Shown here piece by piece: positions 20,801-28,778 of a DNA stretch of 28,778 nt. Below the pieces are notes generated by a model, which did not search any database, had not been told where the DNA came from, and saw nothing but the letters and a program-made list of their open reading frames with translations. The stretch comes from Paramacrobiotus richtersi (taxonomy: Eukaryota > Tardigrada > Eutardigrada > Parachela > Macrobiotidae), in contig JAQGAU010000411.1 of NCBI GenBank assembly GCA_034698045.1, positions 1 through 28,778 on the forward strand, written 5' to 3'. The position numbers and the translations under genes are program-made. Each line of letters starts with the position of its first letter. The stretch's first letter is position 1.

Positions 20801-21382
20801 AATCCTTCCGTTGAAAGGCATTCCTTTCCTAAAAGTTTGGTTCCTGTTCCACTGATGCAGCAGATCTGCAACATCAGCTACAAGCCGGTTTGGCTTCGTC
20901 TTATCCACCATGCGTGGTCGCTCAGCAAAACTGTAGCTGGATGCCGAAGCCACCCCACTGGTGGCCAGGAATGTTCGCCAAAATTATGACTGCGCTGACG
21001 CCGCTTACTACATATGCCGAAATTTATGTTCGTTTATTTCAGACGGTGTGAAAAAGCACCAGGCGGTTTTTTCAAGGTGAGGTGGTCAATGCCATTCATC
21101 GTGGAAACACTATATTCCGAAGGCTTTGTCGGATGGTGGTCAAATCGGACCGTTTCTATTCCACTTGGACCCCTGATCAGAGAGTGGGAAGACGACTGGA
21201 AACCCGCGTTGTTGGTCGCAGACCAGAGTAATGTTTCGCACTCTGAATTCAAGGACGATGACACGGAGGTAGTGCGACGGCTGCCTGCTTTCAACTCTGT
21301 CGACAGTTATATACTTGCGCGCTGTCCTTTTGGAATAACGTTTTTGAGTTTGTTGATGTTGCACTGTCTTTGCCGGATTTAA
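10102..21382 (+). CDS. Mosaic serine protease A: signal peptide-CUB-LDLa-chymotrypsin domain-hydrophobic tail, 12 exons, 567 aa
   Basis: Exons: 10102-10383, 10450-10546, 10607-10683, 11734-11800, 13149-13226, 13564-13676, 13749-13811, 13895-13962, 16409-16577, 17980-18221, 19165-19272, 21043-21382. All introns are GT-AG and every phase joins, giving 568 codons with stop. Layout: signal peptide 1-27, CUB about 35-175, LDLa 178-217, activation site R232|IIGG, S1 peptidase 233 to about 478, linker, C-terminal hydrophobic segment 544-567. The triad is H270, D330, S424. The residue equivalent to chymotrypsin 189 is S418 and the 216 and 226 positions are Gly, so chymotrypsin-like specificity is predicted. 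The family works outside the cell in cascades, development or fertilisation. The tail looks like a GPI signal or membrane anchor. A further small exon in the long introns is possible. Confidence 0.88.
10684..11733 (+). other. Intron 3 of protease A
   Basis: This intron is 1050 bp, starts GTAAGT and ends TTTTTATAG. I see no exon-like frame and no recognisable element in it. The equivalent intron of paralogue B is 1458 bp and shows no similarity by eye, so the intron interior is not conserved. Confidence 0.6.
12383..12483. repeat. Foldback element with a 56-bp perfect palindrome
   Basis: A 23-bp palindrome (12383-12405, one central mismatch) is followed by a 56-bp perfect palindrome (12428-12483) centred on TGTGCGCACA. 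Sequence outside the core (about 12404-12427 and 12484-12506) still pairs imperfectly. This is the form of a small foldback transposon or MITE. It carries no coding capacity. Confidence 0.7.
13033..13081. repeat. Hairpin-forming inverted repeat
   Basis: GAGTTAGGCAACTGTG is followed after a short A-rich loop by its exact reverse complement. A second short inverted repeat of ACATGTAA type follows near 13093-13115. Likely a small foldback remnant at the 3' end of intron 4. Confidence 0.55.
13149..13676 (+). CDS. Protease A, exons 5-6: LDLa module and zymogen activation site
   Basis: Exon 5 (13149-13226) and exon 6 (13564-13676) together encode one LDL-receptor class A module with its six cysteines (C178, C185, C192, C199, C205, C213). 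They also encode C217, expected to pair with the catalytic domain (C351), and the activation sequence RLRIIGGRQ. Cleavage after R232 would free Ile233. The intron splits the module at CDG, a phase-1 break. Oddity: the acidic residue that usually precedes the fifth cysteine and binds calcium is Gln204, so the calcium cage may be weakened. Confidence 0.9.
13328..13444. mobile_element. MITE-like foldback element in intron 5, 117 bp
   Basis: Arms of about 44 bp at 13328-13371 and 13401-13444 are inverted copies with only a few mismatches, around a 29-bp loop. The flanks are TA-rich (ATA on the left, TATATA on the right), compatible with a TA target-site duplication. It is non-autonomous, with no coding capacity, and sits between the two LDLa exons. 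Confidence 0.75.
13749..13962 (+). CDS. Protease A, exons 7-8: S1 N-terminal strand and catalytic histidine
   Basis: Exon 7 (13749-13811) reads ASPHSWPWYVLVTSGNLCGGS and, across an 83-bp intron, exon 8 (13895-13962) reads IGPQWVLTAAHC. This is the standard S1 block with the C257-C271 pair (chymotrypsin 42-58) and catalytic H270. The junctions are phase 0, then phase 2 into exon 9. Confidence 0.92.
13963..16408 (+). other. Intron 8 of protease A, host of a LINE fragment
   Basis: This 2446-bp intron runs GTAAGTTG to TTTGTAG. An antisense LINE fragment fills about 14640-16060. The sequence before it (13963-14640) contains only an alternating TATATATA stretch near 14468, and the piece after it (16060-16408) holds nothing recognised. 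Confidence 0.7.
14640..16057 (-). mobile_element. LINE (non-LTR retrotransposon) fragment, Jockey/CR1-like, antisense in intron 8
   Basis: Read on the minus strand, the order is endonuclease end (KVIIMGDFNC near 15740), endonuclease-RT linker (PPTGTCDYYAVSTEI near 15530, FWRYVKSAA near 15030), and the start of the reverse transcriptase (ERHFPDWWKCSY near 14680). The catalytic RT core and 3' end are missing, and several frame changes and stops split the pieces, so it is inactive. The first 75 or so residues of the leftmost frame (16057 to about 15830) are helical and do not look like endonuclease; see findings. Confidence 0.7.
16409..16577 (+). CDS. Protease A, exon 9: catalytic aspartate
   Basis: The exon encodes PHEIGVTVLQEKCGQ, then KVFIHPLYG and LLRDMALLLLDR. 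The IHPLY and DMALL blocks are the S1 segment around Asp102, here D330. It enters with one codon base and leaves in phase 0 at a GTATGT donor. C295, near chymotrypsin position 72, is an extra cysteine. Confidence 0.92.
16578..17979 (+). other. Intron 9 of protease A
   Basis: This 1402-bp intron holds a small inverted repeat with the TATATC core at about 17060-17090 and an ATT-triplet simple repeat at about 17812-17840. An open frame at 16756-17325 is long but has no recognised domain and is Cys/His-rich by chance-like composition, so it is not called. Confidence 0.6.
17980..18221 (+). CDS. Protease A, exon 10: S1 middle region
   Basis: It encodes VQAVCLPGPNMGP and GGELCYTAGCG and ends at AMLIWQGGEES, leaving in phase 2. 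C351 fits the Cys that pairs with the light chain, and C365 fits chymotrypsin C136. The usual TAGWG is TAGCG (C370), and the usual C168-C182 pair is absent (LIWQGG in place of a Cys-containing segment). Confidence 0.92.
18222..19164 (+). other. Intron 10 of protease A
   Basis: This 943-bp intron (GTAAGT to TTTGCAG) is mostly a tandem duplication of a 273-bp unit (18348-18893). No coding exon is required or seen. Confidence 0.65.
18348..18893 (+). repeat. Tandem direct duplication, two 273-bp units
   Basis: Unit 1 (18348-18620) and unit 2 (18621-18893) are head to tail and nearly identical, with a handful of substitutions and one-base indels. The first bases of the unit word (CATGTAT) recur once more at 18894. 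It lies wholly inside intron 10. Confidence 0.92.
19165..19272 (+). CDS. Protease A, exon 11: catalytic serine
   Basis: It encodes CFGDSGGPLICRK, with nucleophile S424, then FGITSFGLNG, the S1 214-216 strand (SFG). C420 fits chymotrypsin C191 and C430 fits C201. The split codon to the next exon gives Thr455. Confidence 0.93.
19571..20058. mobile_element. Long foldback/MITE-like element, about 488 bp
   Basis: The ends GATTTATAA and TTATAAATC begin long inverted arms. The left-arm words AACATCAATTAATAATGTCC and GTTGCGCAGTAGCGGTAAA reappear inverted at about 20020-20045 and 19978-20000. The arms run 150-200 bp with moderate divergence and occasional gaps. No open frame and no clear target-site duplication. 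Confidence 0.75.
20261..20705. mobile_element. MITE with perfect CCCTGTGA termini and TA target-site duplication, 445 bp
   Basis: The element begins CCCTGTGA at 20261 and ends TCACAGGG at 20705, and both ends are flanked by TA (20259-20260 and 20706-20707). The inverted arms are long and include a CGCGCGCG run near each end (20291-20300 and 20666-20676) and an inverted GCCGTGCATCAAA word. No coding capacity. A TA duplication points to mobilisation by a Tc1/mariner-type or other TA-targeting transposase. Confidence 0.82.
21043..21382 (+). CDS. Protease A, exon 12: S1 C-terminus, linker and hydrophobic tail
   Basis: The first 24 residues (RCEKAPGGFFKVRWSMPF and on) complete the S1 fold: C457 fits chymotrypsin C220, the PGG supplies Gly226, and the last helix follows. 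Then come about 65 polar residues with two sequons (NRT, NVS) and a final stretch YILARCPFGITFLSLLMLHC of about 24 hydrophobic residues ending at the stop. That shape, hydrophobic to the very end with Ser/Asp just before it, suits a GPI-anchor signal as in testisin and prostasin. Confidence 0.82.
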
Positions 21383-21714
21383 TTAGTGTGACTAGCAACA
21401 GTAAACCTGAAAGCCAGAAATATCGCTTTATTCACCACTAGTGGCACATGCACGAAGATACCCTGCCTTTTGATACCAAGACGCATAAAAAAGCACAGCA
21501 TAAAGAACGCACAGCACTTGCGCTTCCTTATTCTGAATTATTACTATTATTGACTTGAACAACCGCAAAGTAGTCCAACAGTTTGGGAAGGAATAGGGGT
21601 TCAAGATGTGTAAACTTCTTGTTATATGACTCACGCCCGTATTGTGTTTTCCATGCAAATTAATCGACTCCTCTGCTCCTACAGATGCTCACCATGAAAT
21701 AGTGGAAATCGACC
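21383..21714. other. Spacer 3' of protease A
   Basis: The 3' flank of protease A. No gene, RNA or clear repeat is seen; similarity to the RING gene starts at about 21715. Confidence 0.5.
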
Positions 21715-22262
21715 CCGCTACTTGGCCAGCATGGGTCAATTTTTTGGAAATTAGGTCGCAGATCAGTCGTGAACTCGTAGTGATCTTTAAGCACCTCGTC
21801 ATTATGTCCTACATCAGTGAGGCTACGTGATTGAGCATGCCTGGTATTCCTCCCAGACAGGTGGATTTGTGGATTCTCAAGCTCGGAAGGTTTCGTTGAC
21901 ATGATAAACTTCTCGATTTATTTTGAAAGTTATGCCGATGCAACGGTCAGGTTGTCTAGATCCAGTAGAATGGGTTGGATAGCGATGTTGTCTGCTCCTA
22001 TCGAGGCGTAATTAGGAAACAGCCTGCACCACATGAAGACAAATTTCATCAGTGGGAAGATGTGTATGCCATATGCCAAGGCCATGCGGAGGAGCGGTTT
22101 GTCATGTGTGAGTTACCGTGCCTGCACTTCTTTCACGGACTGTGTATTGAAGAGTGGCTGAAGGTGAGAATGGTAGGCCCTGTGTGTATGAGAAAAGTAT
22201 GGCCGGACTGTGAAAAGGTGCGAATGGATAACGTGGACTTAGCTCTGCCGGATGAACTTTGA
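21715..22262 (+). pseudogene. Degenerate copy of the RING-gene tail
   Basis: This matches the last 170 or so codons of the RING gene (7599-8124). The first half carries frame breaks and stops (around 21830 and 21890-21970); the last 95 codons (21975-22262) are open and close to the source. The RING is nevertheless dead: the first zinc-ligand Cys is Tyr (VYAIC) and the seventh is Gly (GPVC). No membrane-span part or start is present, so it cannot encode the ligase. The copy came with 3' flank and spacer, so it is a DNA-level duplication, not a processed copy. Confidence 0.85.
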
Positions 22263-23344
22263 GTGGCAACACGTACACAACATCATGGATTTAAGCAGTT
22301 CACTCCACCTGCTGCCAAATGCTGCCAGCTGGATAACGCATCATAATGGACTTAAACATATGTTATCGGAATCTCGCAAGATATCATCGATGATATGGAA
22401 TCTCCATATCTCCGACGCTTGGGGGACGGCTGTTCGAAACCCGCGGGGCCCAAAAGAGCCTTTTAAGTTATGACTGTACAGAGCTGACCTTCTCTGTACA
22501 TTCATAAACGGATGTTCTGAAATAGTGCGTGCGGCGGACCGTGAAATCGATTCATACATTTCAACCAAGGCCCGCAATGGGTAGTGCTTTGCATAACTGC
22601 GCTGTAGATTAGGTGGCCAACAATAACAGACCAGCGAATTAAAAAGAATTAAAACTTGAAAACTCGACGAAAGTCGACAAAACTAAGTTTATTCAATGGT
22701 GATAGTGCACAAGCGTAGAATATTTTTTGTTCAAGAGGACCAATCAGTCACGTCTCCGCATCGGACCCGCGCCACTAAACTGATTATGTTTCGCCTTCCG
22801 GGGATGGCTAAATACACACGGTCCTATTCATTGGCGTGCCTACACTTTGTCCTGGAGAACAGTTCGTCCTGGGGCTTTTGGAAAAAAATATTTCGTCCCA
22901 GTTCCCGTGGACAGTCCAATCAAACATTTTTCTTTCCCGAGATTCTGCGTGCACTAGAGACACCAGGCTGTCCTGCCTTATTTCCAGTGTTATCGCAGTT
23001 ATGACTGTTTCGAACGCTTGCTGCCAGTGTATAGGGTCTGTAAAACCGTTAGAGATTTATGGTTCTGGAACAACTCTTACCAGGCCTCACGAAAGTTTTT
23101 CTCTACGCATCTGAAGGATGAGTTTTGACCCTGCCTGAGTCCCGACAACAACATTTATGAACTGTATCGCCATTAGCCCTCCGATTTCTTGTGCGGAAGC
23201 GATCTCGCTTGCTGTCTAGCAACAGTATCAAGAATGCGAATGATTCATCACCAAAATTTAATGCACGATCTGCAGATGCGGATGACGAAGGATGTGAATG
23301 AACCATAATTAATTATTACTCTCTGATACAACATTTTTTTTAGA

Positions 23345-23395
23345 CCAGCATGTTGAAGGTGCAGTCGCAGCTGTCGAAAGTGGTACGATTTTCAG
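23345..23395 (+). pseudogene. Remnant of the protease A first exon (signal peptide start)
   Basis: ATGTTGAAGGTGCAGTCGCA and the GATTTTCAGC that follows match the start of protease A exon 1 at 10102, then similarity stops within the signal peptide. No downstream exon is attached to it; the intact second gene starts 2 kb further on. Confidence 0.65.
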
Positions 23396-25438
23396 CCGAT
23401 CGATTTGCACGAAATAACCTCAGATTAGTAATAAATGAAAGGGAGGCTCTCTAGCAACTGTATGTCGCGCACTACTCCGGGCCTCCTGCCGATTCGCTGA
23501 GCCCTAGGTTCTCGCAACTACACAGCGTTCACGATAATTAAGCTACGGATACATTCATCATGGTTGCGCTAGAATACGCATCTCAGATCGCGTTGCACCA
23601 CCTTCACTTGTCGAAGTGCAAACTTGGTTAATTTAATCATTTCCAAAATCCCCTGTGTCGTAACTGGTACGAAAAAAGAATCGGGATTCTAAGTCCTTGG
23701 TAAAAATGTACTGTAACTGCCGTGCAAATTCGTCTCGAAGTGTCATTCTCGCGATTTTTTGATATGGGGCTGCCGCGCGTGTCATAGACATTGAGTTGGA
23801 TAACGATTTCTCGGCATGACCTGGTAGTGGGGTGCTTGTGCCGAAACATATTGAATGTTCCTTGCTGCCTGTAATGCGGTGACGTATGGAAAATGATACG
23901 AAGTACGATTTCTAGCGTCAAAAGGAAAGGAATTCTTCGCCTAGGACCGTCCGATTTCAGTGGTACCAGCAGAAACCTCCTCTATAATCACTGGTGGTTG
24001 TTGTTTTAAAAATAACAAAAACCAGTGAAGTAATTGCAGAAAAATGTTTACGCTAATGCTGATAATTGGAATCTAAGAAAAACTAGATTCTTTGGGAAAT
24101 ACGGATGATGGATGGCTAGGTGATGGTGACAATAAATGCTGATTATGCACATTGCTCCGCAAATTACCACTCACAGGCAAATACCGTTGCATTGCAAATA
24201 CGGCCTACGTCAATTATCGCAAAGGTCAAGCCTTGGTTGCGTGAATGGGAATCATATTGTAGTTTCAGTTCGTCATATGTATGGCGTAAGGAGTAAAAGC
24301 CAGCATTCTGTTGCGATAAAGGGCATGCATATGGTTGGTGCGTGAGTCATTCATTCAGATTTAGTTGGAAAAGCTCGTACCATCCTTCTTATCGCAACCA
24401 TGGATTCTTGGAATACTGTTATGTAAGGCCAGATTTTTCAGGGGCCGCAGCCAGGTTTTGGATGGTGGCCTGCCCACATTTTCTGAGGAAAGGTCCAACT
24501 TGCAAAGCCTGCAAGAGATCACCCAATTACTCGCCATATTGGCCACAAATGAGTCTCGCAGTGAACGGGAGTTTCAAGGCAATCGACAGTGGGAAGCGTG
24601 CGCTTTTCCTGCTGAATACTTTCATTTTTGTTCGCACTGCTTGGTCGACACGAAAAATTCCCATGTGTAGGGAAATTTTGCACACCTGACACTAACGAAT
24701 CGAATTGCGGTCGATAGGAACGGCCTCCATATGGAACATTCAAAAAAAACGAGATCCGTTATCGTTCACTTGAAAAATTCTGAATATACTAGAAACATTT
24801 ATTCGGGGCGTCCCTACCAGCGCTCCTAGCTGCCCACGAAACAGGCGTATCTACCAGTCCTGTGCACGAACCAGAACAGCAAGATTCCGGCCCGAACCAA
24901 GGTGCCAACCTCCTCCTTTCCGATGGTCCAACATACATGTCAGCGAGATGTCACAAGGGCTGTTGGCGAGCCGTGGGTTGCCAGTCTCCCGAACTCTCAC
25001 GCCGGAGTTTCTGAAATTGTGCTAATAAATTGTTGAAATTTATACTTTACGCGTAATCCATATCCATATGTAGTACGAAGTACGTGTACAAGCTTTCTAC
25101 GTATCATCGTTCTGTGATAGTGCTGTTTTGTCGACGCACCACACGTCGCTATGCCGCTCGTGTGCGTCATAATGGTTTCCACATACCCACATGGCCGGCG
25201 TCGTCCCACAAAAAAGTAGGGCGAGTAAACTTCATATGAACAGGAACGATAGCCGCATCAGTAAATCCGAGGTCCTAATGCCCTTGTGATTTTCCCTGTT
25301 GCTAAGCGGACTTGAACTTTTATATTTCTGAACAGTTCTTTCAGTCCGGTTAACCTGTGCAATTAGGAAGGGAAAGGCCCGGAAAGCACCAGGAAAAACC
25401 GGTGCTTCACCTGCTGTTGCGTAATGAATGCAGCGAGC
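23396..25438. other. Spacer upstream of protease B
   Basis: No recognised gene. A short inverted repeat with a CACTGGT arm lies at about 23988-24030. At 24342-24689 several frames on both strands stay open over about 100 codons (for example 24365-24670), but none shows a known motif. A palindrome with AAGCACC and GGTGCTT arms lies at 25384-25407, just before the start of protease B. Confidence 0.45.
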
Positions 25439-27563
25439 ATGTTAATGGAGCAGTCAACAGTGGCACTCTCACTTTTCCTGTGTCGTAGTATCTGCATCAT
25501 CCCAAGGTGTCACTCGTTTGAGACAGCAACGTCTCCATTTTTGTATCAAGGTGGCTTTCCAGCTGATTTTCATACAAAAAATATTGTCCTCACTGAAAAC
25601 AGGACTAGAGTAGTTCTGCGGTACCGCAATTTTACATTGTTGCATGAAAATGCACAGTTTACGCTGAAGCGCAATATGGTAGTGATTCGTGTTGATGCAG
25701 CCGGAGAAGCTGTGCAGGTGACGACCGCGATGTTTTTTTTGAAACACATCAAACCAGTTAATTAGTGAGTTTCAACGCTGGATCACAGGCTCGGGTTACG
25801 GTTTCCAGCCTTCCTCATAGCACGAGGGGAGATGCATCGCGACCGATTTGCCTCGACGATTACTTGTCATTCTGGGATGAAAGATGTAAGGACGCCCATG
25901 GGCGAATAAACGAATAACAGAACGTCTACATACAGAACCTCGTTGCTGTGATACTTAACAGATCCAGTCTTGCCAGAACTGAGAAAGCGCGTTTGTGAGC
26001 ACCAGTCCGTCGATTTCGTTACGTATGGCGATACTTTGGTAAGTTCAATCTGATGAATGTCGGCAACCTTCAAAAAGCCTTCTTTCCCAACAAGTATGAG
26101 GATAATTATAAAATAAACAGAGAACGGGCGCTATCTGTCTGCATAAGCAAATCTGCGCTCCGTGATTTGCATAACAGTCTGGCGATGCGTGCATCCGCGC
26201 GCGGGCGTTGCTCTTATTTTCACACGGACATTCAGGCTTTTAGCTAGTGACACAGTAGTTACATTCTATAGAAATGCTATGATACCAGTTTTTGAAGCAG
26301 CGTTAAACCGTTAATGTTTAGTGTACGTAAATGGTTTCTGCGAGCATCCGCCTTACGGGACTTACTTTAATAATAATGTGCAGAAAGTGGACAGTTTCCA
26401 TTTTGGCGTTTTGTCTCCCAGCAGCCATTTTGTCTGCCCTCGCCCGCAGATGTTTGCACTTTTGAACGGCCTACCCCTTAGAGAATATGACTAGACTTAA
26501 GATACCACATATTAAAGTTCCTGTAAATCGTATCATCAAAAGCATTTTACCGTGAGTTGGTTTTTTCCTCAGCCGTCACCTTATGTTGACAACGTGCAGG
26601 CGCATTGCTTGTTTTTGTACTGGTTAAGTAGCCACTGATTTCAACGTACGAAATGTCGCGCAGCGAAGCGGTTTGAATGACCTGCGCCCTTCCACGTAGG
26701 AATAAGGCCTACACCTCATGATTCCTGCTGACACAGTGAGCAGCGGAACAGAAATGGTGGCCGTAGTTTTTAAGATCGAGCGCCAGCAGATAGCAATTAT
26801 AGCTGTATCTAGGACATTCAATATGCGCAACTTACTTGACAAATCCACATGCTATTATGTATAAGGATTGTTTTGCACCGAAATCAGTCTTGAGGAATTT
26901 TTTTGAATTGTGAAACTTTTCAGGTTGGTTTTTAACATTTGAAGAGTATCGTGGGACTGGGTTTGGTTCGAAACAGTGCTCAAGTATATGCGCATTTATC
27001 TAGTCAGTTTCAGACAAATCGCTTGAAAACTAGACGGTACACCTTTTTGCGTTCACATTTTTTAGGGATTGCCGCCCAACCTAGCCTCATGTTAAGCGCG
27101 CAGTTCGCTACTGCGCTCGTGAGTCGTGACTAGTCTACATAAATCGGGCTTTTGTTGTCCATCAAAATTAATACTAAATTATGCGTTATGAAATCCAAAA
27201 GTGCCCTGCGCAACGTCTAAGCCCTTAACTGAAATTATACTGTTTATCCAAAATTTTCGTTTTGTTATCCGTTTTTGTGCAAAAGTAAACAGGCCGGTAC
27301 TTGAATTGACTCCGTTCGCTTCAGTTTTCATCGCTAGCACAGCGGAGTGCGATTACCTAGTCTAGCACGCAGTGCGTCAAAATAGCGGTATCCAAATTCT
27401 AGAGCTGCGCTTAAAAGGCTACGGCGTCAACGGCGTTGTTCCTTTGCAGTTTTCTCGTTGGAGTATCGTATAACAGCCAGCCCTTTTTCTTTACAGCTCG
27501 TGCAGATCCGTATGAACACAGTGAAACCCACTGTAACAGACTCGTGGACAATCGAACTGATTC
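25439..27563 (+). CDS. Protease B (paralogue of protease A), exons 1-4: signal peptide and CUB domain, partial gene
   Basis: Exons 25439-25717, 25789-25885, 25962-26038 and 27497-27563, all with GT-AG junctions. Exon lengths 2-4 (97, 77 and 67 bp) and all phases equal those of protease A. The signal peptide (MLMEQSTVALSLFLCRSICI) is followed by the same CUB blocks (IVLTENRTRVVLRYRNFTLL, YLSFWDER, GDTLLVQIRMNTVKP, WTIELI). By eye about half the residues match protease A. No stop or frame break is seen in these exons, so the gene looks live. The LDLa and S1 exons would come next; in protease A that gap is 1348 bp, more than the 1215 bp left here, so they probably lie past the right edge. A gene truncated to the CUB part is the alternative. 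Confidence 0.8.
26039..27496 (+). other. Intron 3 of protease B
   Basis: 1458 bp, GTAAGT to TTTACAG. No exon, repeat or RNA gene recognised, and no visible similarity to intron 3 of protease A. Confidence 0.55.
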
Positions 27564-28778
27564 GTAAGGACAGAACGGGCCCTAAAGTAAGGATCGTTTC
27601 GTCACTACTCGAAATCGACATTTCTGCAGTTCCTAGTAGAGCTCGATGAGCTGCACAGGATACAACTGACAGCGGGCAGTTCCGGTTAACGGCTGCCAAG
27701 ATATCCGCCGCCCCAGTGCGATCAACCTGGGCGGTTGGTAAAATGGGCGGTAGCTGGAAAAGACAGACCAAATAACGGTCACCACAGCAACCGCCTTGGC
27801 TGCTCAGCTTCAGGCTTAAATATCTTAGTAACCAATTAGCGCATTGATTAGCATGATACACCAATCGAAAGCCCGCGTTTTACTCTACGATCCAATATGA
27901 AAAGCGCAGAACCGTCCCTCTGAGCTGTACAAACACCCCTAACGCTCTCCTGAACAGTGCCGTGTGACGTCACAGTCCTTACTCTAGGCCCCGTTATGTC
28001 ATGTTCCCTACTATGTAACAAGAAAACCTGAAACCGTAAACAGCAAAAGTGGCAGTTTCACGGAAAACGGTTTCCGCATGCTCTTCGCGCGAGAATTTCT
28101 TCCCGGCTTGTGTCAGTAAGTGCATTATTGACCACATAAAAGGAGACGGTGAGGATAAATTTCTTAGTTTATCCACCAGTTTTATTGATCAAAAGCCGCC
28201 GACACAAAAACAAGTGCAAAGGCACGCGAAAAGGTAATTTTAGGGTAAACTGTCAAATTCCAAAGAAACAACCAGCATCGCGACCTCTATTAGTGCCTTT
28301 ACGAGAAACAGACGACAGAGTGCCCAAAATAGCCGCAGCGCTACTTCTGAAAACAGCCAAACTACAACGATGCTTGACAAAAGAGCTCGATCGAGGCAAA
28401 CCCGTTAGTCAGCGGATCTACCTTCCCATGAACTGAATTATATTAATGAAGGCGCACCGAACGTCACAAGGAGTTCGACCGCTAACTGGTAATACAAATA
28501 TCCACGCTGTTTCAGGTTCGAGTAAAGCCGTCAGTTTTACAAGCCGCAGCCCCAATCGCTTGTTGAAACGGCATGACAAGCCGTTGTGTCCGACGTCCGT
28601 TACGGTGAACTCGGACTCCACAGTTCCTGTAAGCGTGTTCAACCATAACATCAAGTTCTTGGCGTTGGCCGAAACCAGTTCGCACATCGTCACCTCTCAG
28701 GAAAGTTCCTGGACAAGGTAGGGCATTGAGTGAGGCTCCAGATTCCAAAATCAAGTAAAAAATGTGTCCGAAGGACAA
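27564..28778 (+). other. Right edge: presumed intron 4 of protease B
   Basis: Begins with a GTAAGG donor. Open frames on both strands at 27427-27864 and 28418-28778 show no recognised domain. No LDLa exon (six-cysteine pattern) is visible up to the window end. Confidence 0.45.

Larger units (their letters stand above)
19273..21042 (+). other. Intron 11 of protease A with two foldback elements
   Basis: This 1770-bp intron contains two large inverted-repeat elements, 19571-20058 and 20261-20705, which make up over half of it. The rest shows no recognisable content. Confidence 0.65.
21715..23395 (+). repeat. Copy arm of the segmental duplication
   Basis: Same order and orientation as 7599-10135: RING tail, 3' flank, spacer, and a degraded copy of the protease A start (the ATG at about 23350 followed by LKVQSQLSK-like codons). 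Similarity ends near 23395. It lacks the roughly 880-bp repeat cluster present in the source arm. Confidence 0.8.

Noticed and set aside
27427-27864. Minus-strand 145-codon frame near the right edge
   Set aside because: It overlaps protease B exon 4 on the other strand and shows no recognised domain.

Overview
The window looks like compact nuclear DNA of a small invertebrate animal. Genes have many short GT-AG introns (most 47-150 bp in the left half), the protein families are metazoan (testis-specific serine kinase, ER-type RING ligase, CUB-LDLa-chymotrypsin mosaic protease), and introns of the right half carry foldback elements and a LINE fragment. I cannot name the species; intron sizes and base composition would fit a tardigrade-like or other compact ecdysozoan genome, but nothing here proves it. 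All exon models below were built by hand from reading frames, splice sites and phase.

Left third (1-8124). Two minus-strand genes lie head to tail: a 3-exon TSSK-family kinase (2290-777, 439 aa) and, upstream of it, a 9-exon, 600-aa coiled-coil protein (5426-3073). On the plus strand follows a 2-exon multi-membrane-span protein ending in a RING-H2 finger (about 5955-8124, 702 aa), of the general HRD1/AMFR/TRC8/RNF145 layout.

Middle (8125-21382). After a repeat-rich spacer comes a 12-exon plus-strand gene (10102-21382, 567 aa) whose exons join in phase from start to stop. It encodes a signal peptide, a CUB domain, one LDLa module, an activation site, a complete His/Asp/Ser chymotrypsin-fold protease and a hydrophobic C-terminal tail that could be a GPI-anchor signal. 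Its introns hold an antisense LINE fragment, a 273-bp tandem duplication and several foldback/MITE-like elements.

Right third (21383-28778). A degenerate copy of the RING-gene tail plus the spacer and the first codons of the protease (21715 to about 23395) lies upstream of a second protease gene (25439 onward) whose four CUB exons match the first gene in position, phase and, for three exons, exact length. That paralogue runs toward or past the right edge; its LDLa and protease exons are not seen. The RING copy is close to its source, but the two proteases are far more diverged, so at least two duplications of different age are stacked here.

The most useful results are the full mosaic protease model, its unusual cysteine layout, the two-age duplication, and the long activation-loop insert of the kinase. 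No RNA genes, CRISPR arrays or capsid- or envelope-bearing elements were recognised.
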